Below are positions 9,936 to 19,790 of a stretch of 64,000 nucleotides of DNA, one piece after another. How positions within the stretch are numbered: the first letter of the stretch is position 1; every line of letters starts with the position of its first letter. The position numbers were made by a program, and so were the translations under genes. The notes under the pieces were generated by a model. That model was not told where the DNA came from. It did no database searches and saw only the letters and a program-made list of their open reading frames with translations. Source of the stretch: Beijerinckiaceae bacterium (GTDB taxonomy: Bacteria; Pseudomonadota; Alphaproteobacteria; Rhizobiales; Beijerinckiaceae); the NCBI GenBank assembly GCA_021324915.1, contig JAJPIC010000016.1, positions 36,115-100,114 on the forward strand, in the 5' to 3' direction.

Positions 9936-11333
9936 ATGACTTTTAGAGAATTAGGCCTAAGCGAGAAGGTTCTCCAGGCGGTAGAAGCTTCCGGTTACAC
10001 CCACCCGACCCCCATTCAGGCCAAAGCCATTCCCGAGGCTCTCGCCGGGCGCGACGTGCTCGGTATCGCGCAGACGGGCACAGGCAAGACCGCCGCCTTC
10101 ACCCTCCCCATGCTCTCGCGGCTCGAAAAAGGCCGCGCGCGTGCACGTATGCCGCGCACGCTCATTCTCGAGCCGACGCGCGAGCTCGCGGCTCAGGTGG
10201 AAGAGAGCTTCGCGCGTTATGGCGTCAATCATAAGCTCAATGTCGCGCTTCTGATCGGCGGCGTCTCTTTCGGTGATCAAGAATCGAAAATCATGCGCGG
10301 CGCCGACGTGCTCATCGCAACGCCCGGCCGCCTGCTCGACTTCGCCGAACGCGGCAAGCTCCTTTTGACCGGCATTGAGATCCTGGTGATCGACGAAGCC
10401 GACCGCATGCTCGATATGGGCTTCATCCCCGACATCGAGCGCATCTGCAAGCTCGTCCCCTTCACGCGCCAGACGCTCTTCTTCTCGGCGACAATGCCGC
10501 AGGAGATCGTCAAGCTCACGCAGGCCTTCCTGCACAATCCGGTGCGGATCGAAATCGCCCCGCCCGCGTCGAGCCCGGCCGCAATCACCCAGATCCTGGT
10601 TGCAACGGACGTAGGTCCCGCCAAACGCGCAACCTTGCGCAATCAGATCCGCACAGCCTCCAATTTCAAGAACGCCATCATCTTCTGCAATCGCAAGCGC
10701 GACGTGGCGATTCTCCATAAATCGCTCCTGCGGCACGAGTTCCGGGCCGGCGCGCTGCATGGCGACATGGATCAGCGCGCCCGCATGGCTTCGCTCGACG
10801 CCTTCAAGACGGGCGACGTCGATCTGCTCGTCTGTTCGGACGTCGCGGCGCGCGGTCTCGACATTCCCGATGTGAGCCACGTCTTCAATTTCGACTTGCC
10901 GGTCCATGCCGAAGATTACGTCCACAGGATCGGGCGCACCGGCCGCGCCGGCAAACAGGGAACGGCGATTTCGCTCGTCACCCGCGCCGATCGCAAGCAC
11001 CTGGCCGAAATCGAGAAAGTGATCGGCCGCTCCATCGATTGGGCGGAAGGCGCCAGGCTCCAGGACCTCGGTTCGGAAGAGCACGAGCCTCAGAAGCCGA
11101 GGCAGCGCGCCGGCTCGGACCGGCGTGGCGACGCCAGGGCACACAAAGAACGCAAAGAGCGCGAGCCGAAGCGAGGATCAGAACGCAAGCCCGAGCGCCG
11201 GGACCATGGCAAAGATCGCCACCGCGTTCCGGTCCAGGCCGATGAACCGGTGACCGGCTTTGGCGAACATATGCCGAGCTTTTTGCTGCGCCCCGTGAAA
11301 GTCAAAACGAACGTCGTCGAAGAGGCAGAGTGA
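9936..11333 (+). CDS. DEAD-box ATP-dependent RNA helicase (RhlE-like)
   Basis: About 465 residues from ATG 9936 (MTFRELGLSEKVL), which has an AGGA Shine-Dalgarno; the frame is open to 9849 but without convincing coding sequence. All helicase motifs are present in order: Q motif (PTPIQAKAIPEAL), Walker A AQTGTGKT (45-52), PTRELAAQ, TPGR, DEAD in VIDEADRM (near 152), SAT, ARGLDIPDV and HRIGRTGR (about 330-337). The last 95 residues are rich in Arg, Lys and Glu, a disordered RNA-binding tail typical of RhlE-type helicases. Such enzymes remodel structured RNA in ribosome assembly, RNA decay or cold adaptation. The precise subfamily is inferred. Confidence 0.93.
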   Translation: MTFRELGLSEKVLQAVEASGYTHPTPIQAKAIPEALAGRDVLGIAQTGTGKTAAFTLPMLSRLEKGRARARMPRTLILEPTRELAAQVEESFARYGVNHKLNVALLIGGVSFGDQESKIMRGADVLIATPGRLLDFAERGKLLLTGIEILVIDEADRMLDMGFIPDIERICKLVPFTRQTLFFSATMPQEIVKLTQAFLHNPVRIEIAPPASSPAAITQILVATDVGPAKRATLRNQIRTASNFKNAIIFCNRKRDVAILHKSLLRHEFRAGALHGDMDQRARMASLDAFKTGDVDLLVCSDVAARGLDIPDVSHVFNFDLPVHAEDYVHRIGRTGRAGKQGTAISLVTRADRKHLAEIEKVIGRSIDWAEGARLQDLGSEEHEPQKPRQRAGSDRRGDARAHKERKEREPKRGSERKPERRDHGKDRHRVPVQADEPVTGFGEHMPSFLLRPVKVKTNVVEEAE

Positions 11334-11335
11334 TC

Positions 11336-11360
11336 CCCTCGCCCGCGGCAAGGCGAGAGG
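11336..11360 (+). terminator. GC-rich hairpin after the helicase gene
   Basis: CTCGCC and GGCGAG form a stem with a GC-rich loop directly after the helicase stop, between two convergent genes. It has no T-tract and resembles a degraded copy of a common intergenic repeat, so its function as a terminator is uncertain. Confidence 0.35.
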
Positions 11361-11366
11361 AGGGAG

Positions 11367-11750
11367 CTAGCGTCCCGCGCGCGCCTCTTGCAGCGCCGTT
11401 TCGCTCGCCGGCGCAATCGAGACCGATTCGCCGCAACCGCAAGATCCCGTCTGATTGGGATTGTTGAAGGTAAAGCTCGATCCGAGCTTGTCCACCTTGA
11501 AGTCCATTTCCGTGCCGAAGAGGAACATCAGCGCCTTCGGGTCGATGAGGATCTTCACGCCCTTGTCTTCGACAATCTCGTCGTAGCGGCCGATCTCCTC
11601 GGCGAATTCCATCGTATAGGTCATGCCGGCGCAGCCGCCGTTCTTCACCCCGACGCGAATGCCCGCGATTGGGCGTTCGGCATGTTCCGCGAGGTAGCGC
11701 ACGCGGTCGGCTGCCGCCTGGGTCAGGGACATGATCGGAAACTTCGCCAT
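11367..11750 (-). CDS. sufA: Fe-S cluster assembly scaffold/carrier SufA (HesB/IscA family)
   Basis: A 127-residue A-type carrier that receives Fe-S clusters and passes them to apoproteins. The start is the ATG with GGAGG five bases upstream; two earlier in-frame starts exist (11753, GTG-like 11756). The three conserved cysteines are present: Cys40 in NGGCAGM and Cys104/Cys106 in SCGCGESV. It is the last gene of the nine-gene suf operon, about 140 bases after the secreted unknown protein, with a REP-like repeat in between. That larger gap could allow separate transcription. Function is secure from the family and context. Confidence 0.95.
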   Translation of the reverse strand: MAKFPIMSLTQAAADRVRYLAEHAERPIAGIRVGVKNGGCAGMTYTMEFAEEIGRYDEIVEDKGVKILIDPKALMFLFGTEMDFKVDKLGSSFTFNNPNQTGSCGCGESVSIAPASETALQEARAGR

Positions 11751-11780
11751 CATCACCTCCGGTAACCGACTCTAGCTCGT

Positions 11781-11850
11781 TTGAGCATGATCTTTTGCGG
11801 AAAGCCGGTTCTCGCTTTTCCGGACCAGCTCTATTTTCCGGACCATGCTC
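11781..11850. repeat. REP-like interspersed palindromic repeat
   Basis: The segment begins TTGAGCATGATC, contains GGAAAGCCGGTTCTCGC and has TTTTCCGGACC twice, ending near CATGCTC. This is a diverged relative of the 54-bp unit at 63895-64000, read on the other strand (TTGAGCAT, AAACCGGT and a CTTTT...GG block align). It sits between the last two suf genes. Confidence 0.6.
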
Positions 11851-11888
11851 TATATGTGGGCTGCCGCCCCTCCATGCCACTCCAGGTG

Positions 11889-12605
11889 CTACTTGCGCCT
11901 ATAGGCGCCGGTAAAGCGCACATTGGCGCCGCCGCACATGCGATTGTCTTCGACAAGGAGATAATCCGCAAACCTGCGCATCTTTACCTTACAATCATAT
12001 TCGTCGCCCCGATCATAGGGCTTGGTCGCCTCCCCGACCATGGCAAAGGCGAGCCTGCCGTTCGCCGGCGCCACATCGGCTGCGATTTCACCTGAATTGA
12101 CGGCGCCGCGCGCGACCCGGTCCGGATCCGTAGCCCCGAAGGTCGCCTCGCCCGCGATCGACAGCAAATCCTTCCGGTTGCGCCGGATCGTGATCTTTTG
12201 TTCGACATTGCCCTGCCAGACGCCAACCCAATCTTCGAGCCCCGTCGCTGGTTTCGGAGGCGCCAACGGGTTCAAGGACGCCGCCGGCAGAAAGCCCGCC
12301 GTCTCGAGCCCCTTTTTCGAGATGAAAGAGGCGCATACGAATTCGCCGAAGGTCTGTGCGGTGAAAACCTTGTCGCCCGGCACGACGAAAGACCGCCAGC
12401 GGCATTGGCCGGTTGCCGCGGGGCAGCCTTTGGCCTCGGAAGCGCCCTTGATGAAAAGAACGCGCGGCTCGGATCCGACGATCGTTGCGAGGCCTAGCGG
12501 AGCGCCCTCGGCAAGGCTGATTGCGGTCGGGCAATCGGCGCTCTGCGCCGCCCATGCGCCGTGCACCCCCGCGAGGATAAGCGCGAAGGCGAGCGTGTTG
12601 CGCAT
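11889..12605 (-). CDS. Secreted protein of unknown function in the suf operon
   Basis: A 238-residue protein, not recognised. The ATG at 12605 overlaps the sufT stop by one base (TGATG), and the N-terminus MRNTLAFALILAGVHGAWA is a classical Sec signal peptide. The mature part contains an SH3-like stretch (GLATIVGSEPRVLFIKG through FVCASF, about 40-105) and a C-terminal half beginning DWVGVWQG with basic and aromatic residues, ending FTGAYRRK. Six or so cysteines (for example DCPT, KGCPA, GQCRW, EYDCKV, NRMCGG) could form disulfides in the periplasm. Translational coupling to an Fe-S assembly factor is odd for an exported protein. No function is claimed. Confidence 0.75.
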   Translation of the reverse strand: MRNTLAFALILAGVHGAWAAQSADCPTAISLAEGAPLGLATIVGSEPRVLFIKGASEAKGCPAATGQCRWRSFVVPGDKVFTAQTFGEFVCASFISKKGLETAGFLPAASLNPLAPPKPATGLEDWVGVWQGNVEQKITIRRNRKDLLSIAGEATFGATDPDRVARGAVNSGEIAADVAPANGRLAFAMVGEATKPYDRGDEYDCKVKMRRFADYLLVEDNRMCGGANVRFTGAYRRK

Positions 12606-12991
12606 CAATAAAAGTCCAGAGCGGTACGCGCCTCGTCCGACATCCGCCGCTGATCCCAAGGCGGATCGAACACCATTCGCACGTCGACGCCGGACGTGCC
12701 GGAAATCGCGCCGACGACCGATTCGACCGCAAGCGTCAATTCGCCGGCAACCGGGCAGCCTGGAGCCGTCAGCGTCATATCGACGGCAACTTGCCGACTC
12801 TCATCGACGCCGACCCTGTAGATCAAGCCGAGTTCATAGATGTCGCACGGAATTTCAGGATCGAATACGGTCTTGAAGCCGGCGATCATCTCTTCCTTCA
12901 GCCGCTCCTGCTCCTCGGCGGGAATCTCAGCCGCGAAGGCCCATTCCGGCGCATTTGGCGCTTCCGCTTCGAGCATTGGCGTCTCGGTCAT
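12605..12991 (-). CDS. sufT: Fe-S cluster assembly factor SufT (MIP18/DUF59 family)
   Basis: A 128-residue member of the MIP18/DUF59 family that helps mature Fe-S proteins. After a 30-residue variable, acidic N-terminus come the conserved DPEIPCDIYELGLIY (44-58) and TAPGCPVAGE (75-84) with the family's Cys79. The C-terminus has FDPPWDQRRMSDEAR, also typical. It follows sufS by eight bases and is one base coupled to the next gene, fitting the operon. The cytosolic role is assistance in cluster insertion or assembly, with no scaffold cysteine triad. Identification rests on motifs and operon context and is firm. Confidence 0.95.
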   Translation of the reverse strand: MTETPMLEAEAPNAPEWAFAAEIPAEEQERLKEEMIAGFKTVFDPEIPCDIYELGLIYRVGVDESRQVAVDMTLTAPGCPVAGELTLAVESVVGAISGTSGVDVRMVFDPPWDQRRMSDEARTALDFY

Positions 12992-12999
12992 GCAGCTCC

Positions 13000-14232
13000 T
13001 CAGGCAAAGAGGCTTTGCGCCTTCGTCAGCGCTTCAGCGAGCTTATCGACTTCTTCGAACGTATTATACATGGCGAATGAGGCGCGGCATGTCGAGGTCA
13101 CGCCGAAGCGCGCCAGAAGCGGCTGCGCGCAATGGGTGCCGGCGCGCACCGCAACGCCCGCCCGATCGATGATGGTCGCGACGTCATGCGGATGCGCATT
13201 CTTCATGTCGAAGGCAAGGATCGCTCCCTTGCCGCGCGCCCGGCCGAAAATGCGAATCGAGTTGATGCGCGCAATCCGCTCATGCGCATAGGCCGAAAGC
13301 GCCGTCTCATGCGCGTGGATCTTCGCCCGCCCGATGCTGCGGATATAGTCGAGTGCGGCGCCTAAGCCGATCGCTTGCACGATCGGCGGCGTTCCGGCCT
13401 CGAACCGGTGCGGCGGATCGTTATAGGTGACGCGGTCTTTCGTGACCTCGTTGATCATCTCGCCGCCGCCGAGGAAGGGCGGAAGTTTCTGCAGCCATTC
13501 CGTTTTGCCATAGAGGGCGCCAACTCCCGTCGGCCCGTAAAGCTTATGGCCGGTGATGGCATAGAAATCGACGTCGAGATCGCGCACATCGACGTCGAGA
13601 TGAACGGCACCCTGCGCGCCGTCGACCAGAACGGGAATGCCGCGCTGATGCGCGATCTTCACGATCTCCTTGATCGGCGTCACCGTGCCGAGCACGTTCG
13701 AGAGATGGGTGATCGCGACGATTTTCGTCTTCTCGGTCAGCGCCTTCTCGAAAGCATCAAGGGAAAAGTTGCCCTCGTCGTCGACATCGACCCATTTCAA
13801 AACCACGCCCTTGCGTTCGCGCAGAAAATGCCACGGCACGATATTGGCGTGATGTTCCATGATCGAGAGGACGATCTCGTCGCCCTCCTTCAAGCTTTGG
13901 CCGAAGGAAGAAGCGACGAGATTGATCGCTTCGGTTGCCGATTTGGTGAAGACGATCTCGTCGATCGAAGAGGCGTTGAGGTAGGCGCGCACGCTCTCGC
14001 GCGCCGCCTCATAAGCTTCAGTTGCGGCATTGGCGAGATAATGGAGGCCGCGGTGAACGTTCGAATATTCGTTATAGGTCGCATGGACCATGCGGTCCAC
14101 GACCTGCCGCGGCTTCTGCGCCGAGGCGGCGTTGTCGAGGTAGACGAGCTTCTTGCCGTAGACTTCGAGATCGAGGATCGGGAAGTCTTTGCGGATGCGC
14201 GCCACGTCGAGCGGCGCCCGGTGCTCGTTCAT
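13000..14232 (-). CDS. sufS: Cysteine desulfurase SufS
   Basis: A 410-residue PLP enzyme that takes sulfur from cysteine for Fe-S cluster assembly. I use the ATG at 14232, which overlaps the sufD stop as ATGA; a start 12 bases upstream is possible. The PLP lysine lies in ITGHKLYGPTG (Lys near 228) and the active-site cysteine in RAGTHCAQPLL (near 366), the group II (SufS) arrangement. No sufE or sufU is in the operon, so the sulfur acceptor partner is elsewhere or SufBCD takes it directly. It is the second cysteine desulfurase of this operon. Confidence 0.97.
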   Translation of the reverse strand: MNEHRAPLDVARIRKDFPILDLEVYGKKLVYLDNAASAQKPRQVVDRMVHATYNEYSNVHRGLHYLANAATEAYEAARESVRAYLNASSIDEIVFTKSATEAINLVASSFGQSLKEGDEIVLSIMEHHANIVPWHFLRERKGVVLKWVDVDDEGNFSLDAFEKALTEKTKIVAITHLSNVLGTVTPIKEIVKIAHQRGIPVLVDGAQGAVHLDVDVRDLDVDFYAITGHKLYGPTGVGALYGKTEWLQKLPPFLGGGEMINEVTKDRVTYNDPPHRFEAGTPPIVQAIGLGAALDYIRSIGRAKIHAHETALSAYAHERIARINSIRIFGRARGKGAILAFDMKNAHPHDVATIIDRAGVAVRAGTHCAQPLLARFGVTSTCRASFAMYNTFEEVDKLAEALTKAQSLFA

Positions 14233-15572
14233 GCCGCGCTCCATCGGGACGCGACTCGCCGTGCGAGCCAGTCGGCAATCTCGGCACGATAGGATGCGAC
14301 GAGATCCTCATGGCCGATATCGTCGACAAGCTCGTTGGCGAAGGCTTCGAGCAACAACGCTTCCGCCTCGCTCTCCATCAGGCCGCGCGAGCGCAGATAG
14401 AAGAGCTGATCGGCATTGAGCCCGCCGCAGGTTGCGCCATGTCCGCAGATCACGTCGTCGGCGAAGATTTCGAGTTCCGGCCGGCTGTTCATCGTTGCTT
14501 CTTCGGAAAGCATCAAGGCCTTCGCCAGCATCTTCCCGTCGGTCTTCTGGGCACCCGGCGAAACGATCACCTTGCCTTGGAATATGCCGGTCGCCTCTTC
14601 GTCGAGAATGTAGCGGAAAGTCTGCCGCCCTTCGCAGCCGGTCGCGGCATGGCGCACGAAGAGCGTGGTATCGGCGTGTTCGCGGCCGCGCAGCAGCGAG
14701 ACGCCGCGCAGGCTCGCCTTTGCATCGGGACCTTCATAGAGCTTGAAGATCTGCCTGCGCACCAGGCCCTCGCCGGTGATCAGCGCGAAACTGTCGAACT
14801 CCGCCCCGGCACCGATTTTGACCATGAAAGTCTCGAGCCGCATGCTGCCAGGCCGGGTATCAGTCAGCGCCGCCGTATGTCCGACTTGGGCCTCGTCGCC
14901 GATCTCGAAGATGAGCACATTATTTGTCTGGCCGACACGCCCGCCAGCACCGAGGCTCATTTCGTTGATCCGAACGTCGGCGCCGGCGCCGATCCGGACG
15001 AGCGAACGCGAGAACCGCGCCGAAGGCGTATTCGCAACGCTCGCATAGACGAGATGAATCGGCGCGGCGATTTTCGCGCCCGGCGCGACATCGATCACGA
15101 TTCCGTCCTGCATCAAAGCGGCATTGAGCGCTAGGACAGCGTCATCCGCCTCAGCCCAGGACGCAATCAGGCTTTCGATGAGCTTCGGCTCGCCATGCGC
15201 CAGCGCTCCAGCAAGCGGGGTGACCTTCACGCCATCGGGCAGCGGCGCCGAGAGTTCCGGCGCGAAGACGCCATCGACCAGAACGAGACTCTGCGTCGGC
15301 AAAGAGCCAGTGTCCTTCAGGAGCGACCGGCGCTGCGCTTCGCTCGGCGCGGAGACGACCGGCAGTGCGTCGCGCATCAGCGCGCGCAGATCCGTATAGT
15401 GCCAGGATTCGATGCGCCGATGCGGAAGGCCGGCCCGAGCGAATGCGGCAAAAGCTTCCTCGCGCAGGCGCGCGACCCTGTCATCTCCCGGCAACTTTGC
15501 CTTCTCCGAAGCGAAGGCCTCGGCGAGCGCGACCTCGGCATTGGTGCGCGAGGGAATGACCTGAGCCGTCAT
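14229..15572 (-). CDS. sufD: Fe-S cluster assembly scaffold protein SufD
   Basis: A 447-residue SufD, the partner of SufB and SufC in the SufBC2D scaffold complex. The C-terminal region contains the family's beta-helix core and the motif CGHGATCGGLNADQLFYLRSRG-like segment near 370-390, in which the conserved His and the LFYL block are visible. The N-terminal helical part has ESWHYTDLRALM, typical of SufD. Both ends overlap neighbours by four bases (ATGA with sufC and with sufS), indicating tight translational coupling. Cytosolic; works in building Fe-S clusters with sulfur from SufS. Confidence 0.96.
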   Translation of the reverse strand: MTAQVIPSRTNAEVALAEAFASEKAKLPGDDRVARLREEAFAAFARAGLPHRRIESWHYTDLRALMRDALPVVSAPSEAQRRSLLKDTGSLPTQSLVLVDGVFAPELSAPLPDGVKVTPLAGALAHGEPKLIESLIASWAEADDAVLALNAALMQDGIVIDVAPGAKIAAPIHLVYASVANTPSARFSRSLVRIGAGADVRINEMSLGAGGRVGQTNNVLIFEIGDEAQVGHTAALTDTRPGSMRLETFMVKIGAGAEFDSFALITGEGLVRRQIFKLYEGPDAKASLRGVSLLRGREHADTTLFVRHAATGCEGRQTFRYILDEEATGIFQGKVIVSPGAQKTDGKMLAKALMLSEEATMNSRPELEIFADDVICGHGATCGGLNADQLFYLRSRGLMESEAEALLLEAFANELVDDIGHEDLVASYRAEIADWLARRVASRWSAA

Positions 15573-16333
15573 GCGCGTGCCTCGATCAGGTCTTCGGCCT
15601 CATATTCGCGGTAGCCGCTCTTCTCGAGTTCGTTGGCGAGCTCCTTGCCGCCGCTACGCACAATGCGCCCGCCCGCCATCACGTGCACCGTATCGGGGAC
15701 GATGTGATCGAGGAGCCGCGGATAGTGAGTGATGATGAGAAAGCCGCGCTTGGGTGAACGCAGCGCGTTCACGCCTTCCGCGACGATGCGCACGGCGTCG
15801 ATATCGAGGCCGGAGTCCGTCTCGTCGAGAATGGCGAAGGAGGGCTCGAGCAGCGCCATCTGCATGATGTCCATGCGCTTCTTCTCGCCGCCCGAGAATC
15901 CGACGTTGAGCGCCCGCTTCAGCATGTCCTGTTTGATATTGAGCATGTCGCCCGCCTTTTTGACGCGCTTCATGAACTCGGGGATCGACAATTCCGCTTC
16001 GCCGCGAGCCTTGCGTTGCGCATTGAGCGCCGCCTTCAAAAAAGTCATGGTCGCGACACCCGGAATCTCGACCGGATATTGGAAGGCGAGAAAGAGACCG
16101 CGCGCCGCGCGCTCGTCGGGCGAAAGTTCGAGCACATTCTCGCCATTGACCAGAACCTCACCGGAGAGGACTTCATAATCCTCCTTGCCGGCGATGACAT
16201 AGGCGAGCGTCGACTTGCCGCTGCCGTTCGGCCCCATGATGGCGGCGACTTCGCCTTCCGCGACCGAGAGGTTGAGATCGTTCAAGATCTGCCGATCGCC
16301 GATCGCCACATTCAGATTTTTGACTTCGAGCAT
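15569..16333 (-). CDS. sufC: Fe-S cluster assembly ATPase SufC
   Basis: A 254-residue ABC-type ATPase started at the ATG giving MLEVKNLNVAIGDRQ, with AAAGGATC upstream; the longer frame to 16408 has no start support. Walker A is GPNGSGKST (34-42), the signature FSGGEKKRMDIMQ lies near 150, and Walker B FAILDETDSGLD follows. The SufC-specific Glu-Thr-Asp-Ser-Gly-Leu-Asp segment separates it from transporter ATPases. It drives conformational change in the SufBC2D scaffold. It lies ten bases after the cupin gene and overlaps sufD by four bases. Confidence 0.97.
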   Translation of the reverse strand: MLEVKNLNVAIGDRQILNDLNLSVAEGEVAAIMGPNGSGKSTLAYVIAGKEDYEVLSGEVLVNGENVLELSPDERAARGLFLAFQYPVEIPGVATMTFLKAALNAQRKARGEAELSIPEFMKRVKKAGDMLNIKQDMLKRALNVGFSGGEKKRMDIMQMALLEPSFAILDETDSGLDIDAVRIVAEGVNALRSPKRGFLIITHYPRLLDHIVPDTVHVMAGGRIVRSGGKELANELEKSGYREYEAEDLIEARA

Positions 16334-16343
16334 TTTCGATCCT

Positions 16344-16837
16344 TTATTCTTCGCCGTCGTAATAGCCGACGGCCGCCGTCCTGCGACCGATGAAGGTGAA
16401 CCCGGCACTCATCGTGCCGCGCTGTTCGGAAATCATCGATGCGACCGCGAACTTGTTGCTATCGGGATATTCGACCACCTCCGGATCGAGCCGGGTGGAA
16501 ATCGACAGGAAGCGCAGGTCACGCGAGCCATTATTGAAAATCTGATGCGCCGTCGTGCCGTCGCCGGGCGGCGCCGAAATCACGTCGCCTTCGCGGATCG
16601 GATAAGTCTCCTCGCCGACGCGGTACGTCCCATCGCCAGAAAGGACGACGAACATCTCCTCGTTGACGTGATGCGCATGGCGCGGATAGGCGGCTTTGCC
16701 CGGCGGGATCACCTGCAATTGGCAACCGAGCTTTCTCGCGCCAATGAGGGCGCCGAGCCGCGCAGCGTGGCCGGCGAATTTTCCGCCATTGCCGATCGTG
16801 CGCAACTCGACCTCGGCCAAATTGACGATGGGCCTCG

Positions 16838-16841
<4 letters not shown>
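16344..16841 (-). CDS. Cupin-domain protein inserted between sufB and sufC
   Basis: A 165-residue single-domain cupin. The start at 16841 overlaps the sufB stop as ATGA. Cupin motif 1 is [19 protein letters not shown] (His55, His57/58 and Glu61/62 as likely metal ligands), and motif 2 is [20 protein letters not shown] (His99). The metal site therefore looks complete, which suggests an enzyme or metal/sugar-binding protein rather than a dead fold. It lies within the suf core, which is usually contiguous sufB-sufC, and is tightly coupled to both. A role in iron or sulfur handling during cluster assembly is a reasonable guess, but the family is too broad to name a reaction. Confidence 0.85.
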
Positions 16842-18325
<1,484 letters not shown>

Positions 18326-18374
18326 TTCCTTCTCCTACCTTGGCGGCTTCAAGGACCGCTGGTTGGGGTTTAAG

Positions 18375-19538
18375 TCACGCGGCAGGCCTATGCCTTGCCT
18401 TGACGGTGCGGACCGCCTTTTCGAAGGCCCGCCCGAATAGATCCAAATCCTCCGCTTTCGTGCTCCAGCCGAGGCTTACGCGGATCGCCCCCTGCGCAAG
18501 AGCAGAAGGTATCCCCATGGCCTCGAGAACATGCGAACGCTTCACTTTGCCCGACGAGCAGGCAGAACCCGACGAAACCGCCACGCCTTCAAGATCGAGC
18601 AGCATCAACAAAACCTGCGCCTCGATCCCCGGCACGGCAAAATTCAAAGTATTGGCCAAGCGCGGCGCCCCGGCACCGAAGAAAACGGCATCAGGCGCGA
18701 GCCTAAGAACTTCGTTTTCGAGCCGCTCGCGCAGCCTGCCAAGCCCCTGCTGTTCGGCATCGGCCTCAGCTCCAGCGAGCGCTCCGGCAAAGCCCGCGAT
18801 GGCCGCGACATTCTCGGTGCCGGCCCGCATGCCCCGCTCTTGGCCGCCGCCGCGCAACAGCCTTGCCCTTATGTGGTGCCTGCCAGCGCCAAAGCAAAGG
18901 GCGCCAACCCCTTGCGGGCCACCCAATTTATGCGCCGAAATGGCGAGCGCGTCGGCCCCCAGCGTCGCGAAATCGCAGGCGATCCGATGGGCGGCCTGGA
19001 CCGCATCGCAGACGAGCACACCGCCCGCGGCATGGACGCGCTCCGCCGCCGCTGCGACCGGCTGAATGACACCCGTTTCATTATTGGCCGCCTGCAAGGC
19101 AAGCATGATTCGCCGCCCGGAATGGCGGGCCAAGGCTCGGTCCAAGGCACCGAGATCCAGCATTCCCTCAGGCGTGAGCGGCAGAACCTCGACGGCCTCG
19201 GTCGGGAATCTGTGACCGGACAGCACGCAAGCGTGTTCGCCGGCGCCAACCAATAGAATTTCGAACGGCACGACGCCGGCAATCTCGCTCTCCGGCGTCA
19301 GGACAAGATTGAGCGCCTCGGTCGCGCCAGAAGTGAACACGATCTGCTTCGGCTCCGTGCCGAGGAAGGCTGCGACTTGATCGCGCGCGGATTCGATTCG
19401 GGCCCGCGCCGCCCGACCCTCGGCATGGATTGAAGAGGCATTGCCGCATTCGGACAGCGCCGCGAGCATGGATTCGCGCGCGGCAGGACGCAGGGGCGTC
19501 GTCGCATTATGGTCGAGGTAAGCCCGGGCCTCAGCCAT
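18375..19538 (-). CDS. Cysteine desulfurase (NifS/IscS-type), first gene of suf operon
   Basis: A 387-residue PLP aminotransferase-fold enzyme, started at the ATG giving MAEARAYLDHNATTP. YLDHNATTP, the PLP lysine in AISAHKLGG (near 203) and the catalytic cysteine in SSGSACSSG (near 325) place it in group I (NifS/IscS), unlike the SufS further down the operon. It supplies sulfur for Fe-S clusters and perhaps for tRNA or cofactor thiolation. Being first in the operon, directly behind the candidate iron box and inverted repeat, it defines the promoter region. In many alphaproteobacteria the suf operon also begins with such a gene. Confidence 0.93.
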   Translation of the reverse strand: MAEARAYLDHNATTPLRPAARESMLAALSECGNASSIHAEGRAARARIESARDQVAAFLGTEPKQIVFTSGATEALNLVLTPESEIAGVVPFEILLVGAGEHACVLSGHRFPTEAVEVLPLTPEGMLDLGALDRALARHSGRRIMLALQAANNETGVIQPVAAAAERVHAAGGVLVCDAVQAAHRIACDFATLGADALAISAHKLGGPQGVGALCFGAGRHHIRARLLRGGGQERGMRAGTENVAAIAGFAGALAGAEADAEQQGLGRLRERLENEVLRLAPDAVFFGAGAPRLANTLNFAVPGIEAQVLLMLLDLEGVAVSSGSACSSGKVKRSHVLEAMGIPSALAQGAIRVSLGWSTKAEDLDLFGRAFEKAVRTVKARHRPAA

Positions 19539-19584
19539 GGATCTGACCCTAAGCCGATGAAATCGCAAAGCAAATTTGGAGCCT

Positions 19585-19610
19585 GCGGCAAATTTATTGC
19601 AATTTGCCGC
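19585..19610. promoter_or_regulatory. 26-bp perfect inverted repeat upstream of the suf operon
   Basis: The arms GCGGCAAATT and AATTTGCCGC are perfect 10-base complements separated by TATTGC. The element lies 47-72 bases before the suf operon's first start codon. It may be an operator overlapping the promoter or 5' leader, or a leader hairpin. A further GCAAATTTG half-site stands at 19570-19578. The binding factor is unknown. Confidence 0.55.
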
Positions 19611-19655
19611 GCAACCCGTGTTAGATGGATGAGCCGCAGCTCGCGCCCATCTACC

Positions 19656-19672
19656 GTTAGAATAATTCTAAC
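19656..19672. promoter_or_regulatory. ICE-like iron box (candidate Irr site) upstream of suf operon
   Basis: GTTAGAATAATTCTAAC is a perfect palindrome around a central A and matches the TTAGAA-N3-TTCTAA pattern of iron control elements bound by Irr in Rhizobiales. It sits between the divergent suf operon (start 118 bases away) and a hydrolase gene (119 bases away), so it could act on either. The suf operon is the expected target in this order. Confidence 0.7.
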
Positions 19673-19790
19673 ACCATTTAGGTGGTCCGGGACAGCCAAG
19701 TCAAGCAATCGCCAAATTCGGGTTAATCCCCGGATGATGCGCAGGCGCAATCAGGCGCCGCGCCGCAAAGATCGAAATCAAGGAGTGCCG

